DNA from: Streptomyces sp. HmicA12
GTDB lineage: Bacteria > Actinomycetota > Actinomycetes > Streptomycetales > Streptomycetaceae
Direction: 5' to 3'
NCBI RefSeq assembly: GCF_000373565.1
Contig: NZ_KB891849.1
Location: forward strand, 62,001 to 126,000
Length of the DNA stretch: 64,000 nt
The translations under genes and the position numbers were made by a program. The notes beneath the pieces are model-generated. The model saw nothing but the letters and a program-made list of their open reading frames with translations, had not been told where the DNA came from and ran no database searches. Positions 32,565 to 41,559 of the stretch are shown here, in pieces (position 1 is the first letter of the stretch; each line of letters starts with the position of its first letter).

Positions 32565-34007
32565 CTAGCTCCAGCTGGCGTGCAGCGGCTTGCCCTCGGC
32601 GTAACCGGCGGCCGACTGGATGCCGACGGTGGCCTTCTCCTCGAACTCGGCGAGGGAGTTGGCACCGGCGTACGTGCAGGAGGAGCGGACGCCCGCGATG
32701 ATCGAGTCGATCAGGTCCTCGACGCCCGGACGCTGCGGGTCGAGGAACATGCGGGAGGTGGAGATGCCCTCCTCGAACAGCGCCTTGCGGGCGCGGTCGT
32801 AGGCGGACTCGTCGCTCGTACGGTTCTTGACGGCGCGGGCCGAGGCCATGCCGAAGGACTCCTTGTACGCACGGCCCTTGGCGTCGTGCTGCAGGTCGCC
32901 CGGCGACTCGTACGTCCCGGCGAACCAGGAGCCGATCATCACGTTCGACGCACCGGCGGCGAGCGCCATGGCGACGTCGCGCGGGTGGCGGACACCGCCG
33001 TCGGCCCAGACGTGCTTGCCGTACTTCTTGGCCTCGGCGGCGCACTCCAGGACGGCGGAGAACTGCGGCCGGCCGACGCCGGTCATCATGCGGGTGGTGC
33101 ACATGGCACCGGGGCCCACGCCGACCTTGATGATGTCGGCACCGGCCTCGATGAGGTCCTTGACGCCCTCGGCGGCGACGATGTTGCCGGCCACGATCGG
33201 AACCCGCGGGTCGAGCGCGCGCACGGTCTTGATCGCGGAGATCATCGACTCCTGGTGCCCGTGGGCGGTGTCGATGACGAGGGTGTCGACGCCCGCGTCG
33301 AGCAGTTGCTTGGCCTTGCCGGCCACGTCGCCGTTGATGCCGACGGCGGCGGCGATGCGCAGCTTGCCCTCGGCGTCGACGGCCGGGGAGTAGAGGGTGG
33401 CGCGCAGGGCGCCGGTGCGGGTGAGGATGCCCGCGAGCTTGCCGTCCTTGTCGACGGCCGGGGCGTAGCGGCGGTTGGCGCCGTCCAGCTTGTTGAAGGC
33501 GTCGCGCGGGTCGATGTCCGCGTCGAGCAGCAGCAGGTCCTTGGACATGACCTCGGAAAGCTGCGTGAAGCGGTCGACGCCGGTCAGGTCCTGGTCGGTG
33601 ACGACACCGACGGGGCGCTGCTCGGCGTCCACGACGACACCGGCGTTGTGCGCGCGCTTGGCCAGCAGGGCCAGGGCGTCGGCGACGGTCTGCGTCGGGG
33701 CCAGCACGATCGGGGTGTCGAGGACGTGGTGGCGGGTCTTCACCCAGGAGATGACCTCGGTGATGACCTCGATCGGGATGTCCTGCGGGATGACGACCAG
33801 TCCGCCGCGGCGGGCCACGGTCTCGGCCATACGTCGCCCGGCGATCGCGGTCATGTTGGCGACGACGAGCGGGATCGTGGTGCCCGTGCCGTCCGGCGAC
33901 GAGAGGTCCACGGCCTGCCGGGAGCCGACGGCGCTCCGGCTCGGCACCATGAAGACGTCGTCGTACGTCAGGTCGTACGCGGGCTTGATGTCATTGAGGA
34001 AACGCAC
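32565..34007 (-). CDS. guaB1: GuaB1-type IMP dehydrogenase-like protein (probable GMP reductase)
   Basis: A 480-residue TIM barrel with an inserted CBS pair (residues 95-210). The catalytic loop is GPGAMCTTRMMTGVGRPQ with Cys303. Annotated as IMP dehydrogenase in many genomes, but this branch (GuaB1) has been shown in mycobacteria to be a GMP reductase, returning GMP to IMP. The CBS pair probably binds adenine or guanine nucleotides. GTG start. Upstream (34008-34146) is non-coding. Confidence 0.9.
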   Translation of the reverse strand: MRFLNDIKPAYDLTYDDVFMVPSRSAVGSRQAVDLSSPDGTGTTIPLVVANMTAIAGRRMAETVARRGGLVVIPQDIPIEVITEVISWVKTRHHVLDTPIVLAPTQTVADALALLAKRAHNAGVVVDAEQRPVGVVTDQDLTGVDRFTQLSEVMSKDLLLLDADIDPRDAFNKLDGANRRYAPAVDKDGKLAGILTRTGALRATLYSPAVDAEGKLRIAAAVGINGDVAGKAKQLLDAGVDTLVIDTAHGHQESMISAIKTVRALDPRVPIVAGNIVAAEGVKDLIEAGADIIKVGVGPGAMCTTRMMTGVGRPQFSAVLECAAEAKKYGKHVWADGGVRHPRDVAMALAAGASNVMIGSWFAGTYESPGDLQHDAKGRAYKESFGMASARAVKNRTSDESAYDRARKALFEEGISTSRMFLDPQRPGVEDLIDSIIAGVRSSCTYAGANSLAEFEEKATVGIQSAAGYAEGKPLHASWS

Positions 34008-34146
34008 GTGCGCAGGTCCCGATCGCTAGAAGGGAGCCCCGGAAGGATGCCGCCGGGGCACAAAGCACGTACTTCATTTTCCCATGCGGGCCACCATCAC
34101 GTCTTCGGGCCGAACGTCCCAAGGTCAGGGGGTGCGACTTGGATGA

Positions 34147-34932
34147 TCATCCGAGAGCGAGGGCGGCGGCGACGCCCCTGGCCAGGTCGCCGCCTGAGTG
34201 GTGTCCCACGGTGAGCAGGCCGCGCAGCGCGGCGGGCAGGTCGCGGCCGGTGAGCAGGGCGTGGGCCGGGGCCACGCACTCGCCGCGGACGGCGTGCCGC
34301 AGGAGCGCGGCCGAGAGCAGGGTCGTGCGGCGTGCGGCGTCGGCCACGGCGGCCGTGACCGGGGCGGAGAGCGGCGGGGGCAGGGCGAGCAGCAGGCCGC
34401 AGAGGATGTCGTCGCCGGACGGGGTGAGGCCGGGGCCGAGGCCGAGCAGGGCGTGGGCCGCCGCCGCGATCCGGTCGGGGCGGCCCGCGCGCAGGGCGGT
34501 GCGCAGCCGGTCGAGGCCGTCGGCGACGGGCCGGGGCGCGGGTGGGGCCCAGGCCGCGAGGAGGCGCTCCAGGTCGGCGCCGCGAAAGGGCGGGTGCGGG
34601 CGGCCGGGCGCGACCCGGGGCGGGGTCCAGCGTCCGGCCGCCCGCACCCGGTACGGGCCGGCGCGGACCCCGTCCGCGCCGAGGGTGGCGGGGGTGCCCG
34701 GCCGGGCCGCGTCCAGCGGCAGCTCGGCGCAGGGGTACGGCACGACGATCGCGTTGGGCAGCCGGATCGCGTCCCGCGTCACCACCGCGAGGGCGGGCAG
34801 CCCGGGATCGCCGGTGGCCAGGTGGACGGCGTACCGGGTGGCGGCGACGACGCGGGCGGGGCGCGGCGGCCCGGTGAGCAGCCGGGCGACGGAGGTGCTG
34901 ACGGCGCCCGGCACGACGGACCCGGGCGTCAC
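34147..34932 (-). CDS. DUF2877 family protein (YahE/YlbF type)
   Basis: A 261-residue soluble protein; the family motif GLGPGLTPSGDDILCG (about residues 170-185) is complete, with a following helical half. In E. coli the DUF2877 protein YlbF works with FdrA and YlbE as one subunit of an oxamate carbamoyltransferase (to my knowledge renamed AllH). GTG 34932 overlaps the stop of the DUF1116 gene by 4 bp; the longer frame to 35766 is a shadow. Last gene of the fdrA-DUF1116-DUF2877 operon. Confidence 0.85.
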   Translation of the reverse strand: MTPGSVVPGAVSTSVARLLTGPPRPARVVAATRYAVHLATGDPGLPALAVVTRDAIRLPNAIVVPYPCAELPLDAARPGTPATLGADGVRAGPYRVRAAGRWTPPRVAPGRPHPPFRGADLERLLAAWAPPAPRPVADGLDRLRTALRAGRPDRIAAAAHALLGLGPGLTPSGDDILCGLLLALPPPLSAPVTAAVADAARRTTLLSAALLRHAVRGECVAPAHALLTGRDLPAALRGLLTVGHHSGGDLARGVAAALALG

Positions 34933-36335
34933 TCCGGGAAGGCGTCGAGGGCGCCGGTGAAGCAGCTCATCGGGGCGTGGGTGAGTCCGGCGCCGATCTG
35001 GCCGATGCCGGGTTCGCGGTGGGCGATGCCGGTGGTGACGACGGGTTCGAGGCCGGTGTCGACGACTTTCCGTACGTCGATGCCGACCGGGCTGCCCGCG
35101 AAGTCGAGCCCGGAGAGCCGGTAGTCGCGGTGCCGCCCGAGGGTGATGGTCGCCATCTCCTCGCTGATCCGGCGGGCCCGCGCCGGGGTGCCGCCGACGA
35201 AGCCGACGATCGCCGGGGCCGCGGCGAGCGCGAACCCGCCGAGCCCGTGGGTCTCGGTGATGGCGCTGTCGCCGATGTCGGGGTTGGCGTCGTCGGGTCC
35301 GTACCCGGCGAAGTAGAGCCCGTCGACGGGTGCGGCGGGCGCCGTGAACCAGGCGTCGCCGAGTCCGCTGACGCGGATGCCGACGTCGACGCCGTTGCGG
35401 GCGAAGGCGGTGACGAGGGTGGAGCCGGGTACTCCGTGGCCGGCCATGAGGGCCAACTTGCTCGCCGCCATGGAGAAGTTGAGGAACCAGTAGTTGTTGT
35501 CGCGCAGGAAGTCGAGGGCCTCGATGCCGCCGAGGTCGGCGTGGCGGGCGAGCGCGGCGGCGAGTTCGCGGGTGAGCAGGGCGCTGGCGGCGGTGTTGCG
35601 GCTGTGGCACTCGTCGCCCATCTGGAGCGCCTGGGCGGTGACGGCCCGGAGGTTGACGGGGTCGGGCAGGGACCGCAGCGCCGCCCGCAGCGCGGGTCCG
35701 AGCCGCTCCCCCATCCAGCGCAGGCGCCGCATCACGTCGTCGCCGAGCGCGCCGTAGCGCAGGCAACGCCCTTGCCCCTCATTGAGGTTGGAGTAGGCGC
35801 GCAGCCCGGTGGCCCGGTCCTCCACGACCATCAGCGGCATGGAGGCGGAGACTATCCCGGCCATCGGGCCGACGGCGTCGTGGTGGTGGCAGGGCGCGAA
35901 CCGGATGCCGCCGGAGTCCGCGAGGCGGGTCGCCTCCTCCTCGGTGGCGGCCCACCCTTCGAGGAGCGCGGCACCGACGACGGCGGCCCGCATGGGCCCG
36001 CACATCCGCTCCCAGGCGATGGGCGGCCCGGCGTGCAACAGCAGCCGTTCCTCGGCGAGTTCGGGGATCAGCTCCCCCGCCGGGCGCACGTCGGTCCACA
36101 GCGGCTGTACGTCCAGGACGCGTGCGAGCGCCGTCGCGTTGGCGGTCTCGATGTCGGGCCGCGCGGTGAGGCGGGCGAGCTTGGCGGCGAGGCGTTCGTC
36201 GCCGGCGGCGGGCGGCCGCCAGTCGACCTGGGTGACCGTCGCCCCGGCGGCGCGCGGCGCGGCGGCGAACTCGTCCACGCCGACGTTGACGACGTGCGGC
36301 GGGGCCGCGAGGAGCGGGCGGACGGACGAGGTCAT
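34929..36335 (-). CDS. DUF1116 family protein (YahG/YlbE type)
   Basis: A 468-residue protein of the YlbE/YahG family. Conserved stretches include NVGVDEFAAAPRAAGATVTQVDW at the start, GPPIAWERMCGPMRAAVVGA, FAPCHHHDAVGPMAGI, QMGDECHSRNTAASALL and LRDNNYWFLNFSMAASKLALM. It is the central subunit of the FdrA-type carbamoyltransferase, presumably holding the carbamoyl acceptor or donor site. ATG 36335 overlaps the FdrA stop by 4 bp. Confidence 0.87.
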   Translation of the reverse strand: MTSSVRPLLAAPPHVVNVGVDEFAAAPRAAGATVTQVDWRPPAAGDERLAAKLARLTARPDIETANATALARVLDVQPLWTDVRPAGELIPELAEERLLLHAGPPIAWERMCGPMRAAVVGAALLEGWAATEEEATRLADSGGIRFAPCHHHDAVGPMAGIVSASMPLMVVEDRATGLRAYSNLNEGQGRCLRYGALGDDVMRRLRWMGERLGPALRAALRSLPDPVNLRAVTAQALQMGDECHSRNTAASALLTRELAAALARHADLGGIEALDFLRDNNYWFLNFSMAASKLALMAGHGVPGSTLVTAFARNGVDVGIRVSGLGDAWFTAPAAPVDGLYFAGYGPDDANPDIGDSAITETHGLGGFALAAAPAIVGFVGGTPARARRISEEMATITLGRHRDYRLSGLDFAGSPVGIDVRKVVDTGLEPVVTTGIAHREPGIGQIGAGLTHAPMSCFTGALDAFPE

Positions 36336-37885
36336 GCGGAGCCTCCGATCGTGGCGGCGTGCGCCGGCCTGGCGTCGAACCCACCCGGACTGTCCAGTAG
36401 TTGCGCGCACGCCAGCGCCGCTTCGGTGCTGCTGCCCACCACCACGGCGCCCGCCTCCCGCAGCGTCCGGCGCTGGGCGCTCGCCCCCTGCGGGTCGTCA
36501 TCGGTGCCGACGACGAAGCAGAGCACGGCGGGACGGTCGGCCCCGGTCCCCCCATCGGCCTCGGCGTCGGCCTCGGCCAGGGTCGCCGCGACGGCCGCCG
36601 CCGGATCCGCGGCGGCCCCGTACCCGATGACGACGTCGAGCACGACGACCGCCGTCGCCGGGTCGGCCAACGCCGCACGCAGGTACGCGGTGCGCACGCC
36701 CGGGTCGATCATCGGGTGCGGGCGGCCCGCGGTGAACTCGTCGTCGCCCAGGTCGAGGACGAGGTGCCGGGGCGGCAGCGCGGGCAGCCGCCCGCTGCGG
36801 TCGAGCTCCCCGAGGACGGGGCCGAGCAGCAGGCCCGCCTCGTGGGCGAAGGTGCCGCCCGCGTACAGGGCGCGCAGCAGGCGGCGGGAGGGCGGCAGCG
36901 CCGGGAGCCGCGGCCCGGACGAGGGCGGGACGGGCCTGCCCAGGGCCTGTTCGGCGGCGGCGCGCGCGGCCTCGTACAGGGTCGACGCGAGGGTGACTCC
37001 GTGCGGCAGCGGCACGCCCGCCGGGTCCCAGCCGAGGAAGCAGACGACAGCGGGCTTACCCAACTCGCTCATGTGTCGCAGCAGTTGTTCGGCCACCCGG
37101 GGCGCGGGCGGCTTGGAGACGAGGACGACGGAGTCGGTCGCCGGGTCGGCGGCGAGCGCGTCCAGGGCCGCGCGCATCGTCAGCCCGCCGACCTCCTCGC
37201 TCACGTCGCGGCTGCCGGTGCCGATGATGTGGCTGACGCCGGCGCCCATGTCGTGCAGCAGGGTCGAGACCTGCTGCAGTCCGGTGCCGGACGCGCCGAC
37301 GAGGCCGATGCCGCCGCGCCGTACGGCGTTGGCGAAGCCGAGCGGGACGCCGCCGACGACGGCGGTGCCGCAGTCGGGTCCCATCACGAGCAGACCGCGC
37401 CGGGCGGCCTCCCGCTTGAGCTCCACCTCGTCGGCCAGCGGCACGTGGTCGCTGAAGACGAAGGCGTGCAAGCCGCGCCGCAACGCCTTGCGCGCCTCGG
37501 CGGCGGCGTAGGCGCCGGGCGTGGAGATCAGTGCCAGGTCGGCGTCGGCGGGAGCCCCGGCGAGGGAGCGCAGCGGCGGCCCGCCCTCCCCCGGCTCGCC
37601 CTCGGGCGGTCCGTCGGCGGCGCGCAGCGCGCTCACGGCGGCGGCGAGCGCGGCGTCGGCCGCGGCGTCCGTGCCGCGCACGGCGACGATCAGGTCGTTG
37701 GGCGCGGCCGAGCGCCCCTCGGCCGTCAACATCCCTGTCTCGGCGAGGACTTCACGGTTGGCGGGGGTTCCCATGACGAGGCTGACGGCGTCCACGCCCG
37801 GCTCTCCGGCCAGGCGCGAGGCCACTCTCATCAGGGCGACGGAGTCGGCGTACAGGTCTTTGTGCACGGCGTTTCGCAGCACCAT
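36332..37885 (-). CDS. fdrA: FdrA family protein (succinyl-CoA synthetase-like subunit)
   Basis: A 517-residue protein built like the two subunits of succinyl-CoA synthetase. It has an N-terminal CoA-binding-like fold with GPDCGTAVVGGVPLGFANAV and GIGLVGASGTGLQQVSTLLHDMGAGVSHIIGTGSRDVSEEVGG, and a C-terminal ligase-like half (LVLDLGDDEFTAGRPHPMIDP; VVVLDVVIGYG). FdrA proteins bind the carbamoyl/phosphate site in the three-part carbamoyltransferase rather than making acyl-CoA; the active-site His of the synthetase is not seen in the GTGSRD loop. The start could also be GTG 37906; neither has a clear Shine-Dalgarno. Confidence 0.87.
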   Translation of the reverse strand: MVLRNAVHKDLYADSVALMRVASRLAGEPGVDAVSLVMGTPANREVLAETGMLTAEGRSAAPNDLIVAVRGTDAAADAALAAAVSALRAADGPPEGEPGEGGPPLRSLAGAPADADLALISTPGAYAAAEARKALRRGLHAFVFSDHVPLADEVELKREAARRGLLVMGPDCGTAVVGGVPLGFANAVRRGGIGLVGASGTGLQQVSTLLHDMGAGVSHIIGTGSRDVSEEVGGLTMRAALDALAADPATDSVVLVSKPPAPRVAEQLLRHMSELGKPAVVCFLGWDPAGVPLPHGVTLASTLYEAARAAAEQALGRPVPPSSGPRLPALPPSRRLLRALYAGGTFAHEAGLLLGPVLGELDRSGRLPALPPRHLVLDLGDDEFTAGRPHPMIDPGVRTAYLRAALADPATAVVVLDVVIGYGAAADPAAAVAATLAEADAEADGGTGADRPAVLCFVVGTDDDPQGASAQRRTLREAGAVVVGSSTEAALACAQLLDSPGGFDARPAHAATIGGSA

Positions 37886-38066
37886 GGGCCCGACTGTAGG
37901 CACCACGCACCGCCGCGGGACATGGCTCCGGCTGCCAGTGTCCGCCAGGGGTTTACCGGCACCAGGTGACAGTGACCCACCGGGTGCGGGCCCCGGATCA
38001 TGGAGGGCACGGGCAGCGTCGCCCCTTCGTGCGGCGGCGCGGCCGCCACGACCTGGACGCGACCTC

Positions 38067-39638
38067 TCAGGAACTCTCCCGGACCGCCAGCAACCGCTGT
38101 GCGTACACCGCGAGTTCGGTCTGCAGACGCGCCATCGCGTGACGTTCCAGACCGCCGGTGAGGCGCTCGATCTGGCGCAGCCGGTAGCGCAGGGTGTTGT
38201 AGTGGATGTGCAGCCGGGCCGCGGCGGCGACGCCGTTGCGGTCCTGCAGCAGATAGACGCCGAGGGTCTCGACGAGGGCGCCCTCGTTGCGGTGGTCGTG
38301 CTCGATGAGCGGGCCCAGCGCGTCGTCGACCATGCGGCGCAGCTCGGCGCTGGGCACCTGCCCGAGCAGCCGGTACACGCCCATGTCGGCGTAGGTGCGC
38401 ACGAAGTCGTCGCCGTGCACCTCGCGGCCGAGGCCGAGGGTCTGCACGGCCTCCCCGTAACTGCGGTGGTACGCGGCGAAGTCGGCCTGTTCCGAGCCCG
38501 CGGCGACGACCACGTTCCAGTCGGGGTGGGCGGCGGTGACCGCCGTGTGCAGGGCCTGGCAGCGGGCCGCGAGGGAGTCCCCGGGCTCCATGAGCGCGGC
38601 GAGCCCGGTCTGGTTGCCCCAGAGCAGGGCCTGCGGCCCGGCCGCGCCGCGCACGAGGCTCAACAGCCTTTCCTCGAAGACGGGTTGGGGCAGCGGTGCG
38701 GTGCCGTCCGGGGCCGTCGCCTCCAGCAGGACGGCGGCGCGCGGCAGCCGCAGGTTCCAGCCGAGCGCGGCGGCCCGGCTCAGGGTGTCGGCGCGGTCGC
38801 GCGGCGCGCGGGACACCAGGTCCATCAAGAGCGTGGTCCGGTACCGCTGCTGGCGGCTGGCAGCGGCCTGCTCCTGCGCCGCGATCATGCAGGCGACGGT
38901 GGTCGCGTGGTCGAGCGCCATCCGCTGGTGCGGGGTGAGCTCCGCGCCGCCCTCGGCCCACAGGGCGACCGCGCCCCCGCGCCGGATCCCGGTGTCGATG
39001 GGCCGCGTCGCGGTGGCCGGCACGTCGCGCGGCGGGGCCCCTGCCGAGGCGAGGACGCCGCCCTGCCGGTCGTGGACGGCGACGGCACAGCCGGACAGCT
39101 CCAGGAGTACGTTCATGAGTTCCTGGTAGGAGCCCCCTTCGACGGCGACCGCGGTGAGCCGCTCGTGCAGGGCGCGGGACTGCTCCAGCTCCAGGGCGTG
39201 CCGGTTCAGTACGGTGCCGAGGACCTCGGAGAGGATGTCGTTGAACATGACGTCGCCGGGCAGGGCGATCACCGGGAAGCCGAGCGCGTCGCCCAACGCC
39301 AGCATTTTCGGCGGCAGTTCGGGCAGGTAGGGTCCGACCTTCACACCGAGCGCGGCGAGCCCGCGGCCGGCGAGCGTGGGCACCAGGGCGGTCAGCGCCG
39401 CCTCGTCGTCCCGCACGGCGTACGCGGTGGTCAGCAGCAGCTCGCCGCCGCGCATCCAGCGCACGATGTCGGGCACTTCCATGATGTTGACGACGCGGAT
39501 GCGGCGCGCGCCGCCGCGGGCCCCGGCGACCAGCCGGGCACCGCCGAGGCACGGCAGGTCGAGCGCCTCGCGCACGGTGAGGCCCGAGGAGAGGTCGTAG
39601 CCGCGGGCCTGGCCGGTACCGGTGCCGATGCCTGTCAT
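38067..39638 (-). CDS. PucR-family transcriptional regulator
   Basis: A 523-residue regulator: N-terminal PucR domain (LTVREALDLPCLGGARLVAGARG; VVNIMEVPDIVRWMRGGELLLTTAYA), a GGDEF-like middle part, and a C-terminal PucR-type helix-turn-helix (TLGVYLLQDRNGVAAAARLHIHYNTLRYRLRQIERLTGG). PucR proteins govern purine or other ring-nitrogen catabolism. It is divergent from the carbamate kinase remnant and 181 bp upstream of fdrA, so it probably controls both arms of the cluster. Confidence 0.9.
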   Translation of the reverse strand: MTGIGTGTGQARGYDLSSGLTVREALDLPCLGGARLVAGARGGARRIRVVNIMEVPDIVRWMRGGELLLTTAYAVRDDEAALTALVPTLAGRGLAALGVKVGPYLPELPPKMLALGDALGFPVIALPGDVMFNDILSEVLGTVLNRHALELEQSRALHERLTAVAVEGGSYQELMNVLLELSGCAVAVHDRQGGVLASAGAPPRDVPATATRPIDTGIRRGGAVALWAEGGAELTPHQRMALDHATTVACMIAAQEQAAASRQQRYRTTLLMDLVSRAPRDRADTLSRAAALGWNLRLPRAAVLLEATAPDGTAPLPQPVFEERLLSLVRGAAGPQALLWGNQTGLAALMEPGDSLAARCQALHTAVTAAHPDWNVVVAAGSEQADFAAYHRSYGEAVQTLGLGREVHGDDFVRTYADMGVYRLLGQVPSAELRRMVDDALGPLIEHDHRNEGALVETLGVYLLQDRNGVAAAARLHIHYNTLRYRLRQIERLTGGLERHAMARLQTELAVYAQRLLAVRESS

Positions 39639-39807
39639 GTGCAGTCACTATGCGACCGTCCGATGCCATCCGTAAGACACCGCGCGTTACTTCCATGTAT
39701 CCCGTTCCGGCATGTCGGAAGCCTTGTCATCCGGTGCCAGCGCGCGGCCCGCCTTCCTGGCGTCCGCTGCCCATGACGCCCCGTCGCACCGCGCCTACCT
39801 TGACCGC

Positions 39808-40498
39808 ATGATCTCGCCAACCGCTCACCGGACCGTGGCCGTCGCCATCGGCGGCAACGCCCTGCTGCGCGGCCTCGCGGTGGCGCTCGCGGGCCGGCTG
39901 CGCACGCTCGGCCGCGATCCGGGCCGGGCGTCGGCGCTGCTCACGCACACGGTGGTGGACGCTGCCGACCCGGCGTTCCGCCGGCCGTCCAAGCCGATCG
40001 GCGCGTACCACGACGAGCCGACGGTCCGCGGGCTCGCCGCCGCGCACCGGTGGACGGTGGCCGAGCAGCCGGGCCGTGGCCGGCGCCGCGTGGTGCCGGC
40101 GCCGCGTGGTGCCGGCGCCGCGACCGCGCCGGGTCCTGGGGACGGCCGCCGTCCGCACCCTCTCGGCCACCGGCCGCACGGTGATCGCGGGCGGGGGCGG
40201 CGGCATCCCGCTCGTGGAGTCGGCCGACGGCGGCCTCAGGGGCGTGGGGGCCGTCGTCGACAAGGACCTCACCTCGGCGCTGCTCGCCGAGGGCCAGTTC
40301 CCCGAGGGCGGCATGGGCCCGAAGATCCGCGCGGCGCTCGACTTCGTGGCCGGGGCGCCGCACCGCCGGGTACTCATCACGTCGCCGAGCGGCCCGCCCA
40401 CCGCACACGAAGGGCACGGCGGCACGTGGCCGGAGCACGGCCCGGCCCCGCATCCCCCGTACCCCCAAGGACCGCTCACGGCTGGGAGGCCGCAGTGA
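39808..40498 (+). pseudogene. Decayed carbamate kinase (arcC/yahI-like)
   Basis: Pieces of carbamate kinase lie in order but in two frames. Frame A: TVAVAIGGNALL, then LRTLGRDPGRASALLTHTVVD, ADPAFRRPSKPIGAY, RGRRRVVP. Frame B: AAVRTLSATGRTVIAGGGGGIPLVE, GGLRGVGAVVDKDL, AEGQFPEGGMGPKIRAAL. There are three lesions. About 80 residues are missing after GGNALL, including the substrate loop. About 45 are missing between VVDKDL and AEGQFPEG, including ATP-site parts. A frameshift lies at 40081-40122 in a 16-bp tandem repeat. The intact family is about 310 residues; here only about 230 codons remain. The GTGA overlap with the next gene is kept. No active kinase is possible. Confidence 0.85.
40081..40122. 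repeat. 16-bp tandem repeat causing the frameshift
   Basis: CGGCGCCGCGTGGTGC occurs at 40081-40096 and 40097-40112, followed by a partial copy CGGCGCCGCG at 40113-40122. Removing one unit (16 = 1 mod 3) joins the two carbamate kinase frames exactly, reading RRRVVPAPRPRRVLGTAAVR. Confidence 0.9.
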
Positions 40499-41559
40499 CA
40501 CTGGAATCCGGGCAGGGCCCGATCGACGGCACGCACTACCTGGAGGCCACCCCGGAGAACGTCACCTGGGGCCGCCTCCCCAGCCGCACCACTCCGTGCG
40601 CGCTCACCGTCGCGTCCGGCGACACGGTCACCTTCGACACGGTGTCCCACGAAGGGATCCTGGAGGACCAGGGCGGCGACCCGGTGGCGTTCTTCGGCCG
40701 CTACGGCGTGGCCGCCGCCGACGTGCTGTCCGACGCCCGGCTGCTCGCCAAGTCGCCGCACCTGCGCGACCCGGACCACGACGGCCCGCACGTGGTCACC
40801 GCCCCGGTGCACGTCACCGGCGCCGAACCCGGCGACCTGCTGCGCGTCGACATCCTGTCGCTGCACCGGCGCGCCGCGTACGGCCTGGTCTCCAGCCGCC
40901 ACGGGCGGGGCGCCCTGCCGGAGCGGTTCGCGCTGGACGGACCGGAGTTCACCTTCTGCGCGGTGGACGGCGAGCTGGGTGTCATCCGCTACGCCGAGGA
41001 CCGGGCGGCCCGCTTCCCGCTCCACCCGTTCATGGGCATCATGGGCGTCGCCACCGACACGGACGAGACCGCGCACAGCGTTCCGCCGGGCCGTCACGGC
41101 GGCAACATCGACGTGAAACACCTCGCCACCGGCGCGACCCTCTACCTCCCCGTACAGACGGAGGGGGCGGGCTTCCACACCGGTGATCCGCACTACGCCC
41201 AGGGCAACGGCGAGGTCGCCCTCACCGCGCTCGAAGCGCCCCTGCGCGCGACGTTCCGCCTCACGGTCCTCAAGGGCGCCCGGGCCCGCGCGGCGGCCGG
41301 GACCCTGGCCGAACCCTTCGGCGAGACCGAGCACCACTGGATCCCCATCGGCCTGCACGAGGACCTGAACCTCGCGATGAAGGCGGCCGTCCGCTCCGCC
41401 CTCACCTTCCTCACCGACCGCTTCGGCATGGAACCCCACGCCGCCTACGCCTACTTGAGCGCCGCCGCCGACTTCGAGGTCTCGCAGGTCGTCGACCAGG
41501 TGCAGGGCGTGCACTGCCTGATCCGCAAGGCCGACTTCGTCTCCGGGAGCGCGCTGTGA
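40495..41559 (+). CDS. Acetamidase/formamidase family protein
   Basis: A 354-residue amidase of the FmdA_AmdA family (VTFDTVSHEGILEDQGGDP; TGPV-like APVHVTGAEPGDLLRVDILSL; HPFMGIMGVA; PPGRHGGNIDVKHLATGATLYLPVQTEGAGFHTGDPHYAQGNGEV). The family frees ammonia from formamide or short amides and binds a metal through the conserved acidic and His residues. GTG 40495 overlaps the stop of the kinase remnant by 4 bp. In the cluster it could release ammonia from a linear amide formed by ring opening. No signal peptide is seen. Confidence 0.9.
   Translation: MTLESGQGPIDGTHYLEATPENVTWGRLPSRTTPCALTVASGDTVTFDTVSHEGILEDQGGDPVAFFGRYGVAAADVLSDARLLAKSPHLRDPDHDGPHVVTAPVHVTGAEPGDLLRVDILSLHRRAAYGLVSSRHGRGALPERFALDGPEFTFCAVDGELGVIRYAEDRAARFPLHPFMGIMGVATDTDETAHSVPPGRHGGNIDVKHLATGATLYLPVQTEGAGFHTGDPHYAQGNGEVALTALEAPLRATFRLTVLKGARARAAAGTLAEPFGETEHHWIPIGLHEDLNLAMKAAVRSALTFLTDRFGMEPHAAYAYLSAAADFEVSQVVDQVQGVHCLIRKADFVSGSAL

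Noticed and set aside
36401..37969. Long plus-strand open frame opposite fdrA
   Set aside because: Arg/Gly/Ala-rich translation without family motifs; it mirrors the high-GC third positions of fdrA on the other strand. The same holds for other long opposite-strand frames such as 23492-25162 and 5422-7008.
39808..40498. Programmed frameshift in carbamate kinase
   Set aside because: No slippery sequence; the shift equals one repeat unit, and two large deletions already remove essential parts.
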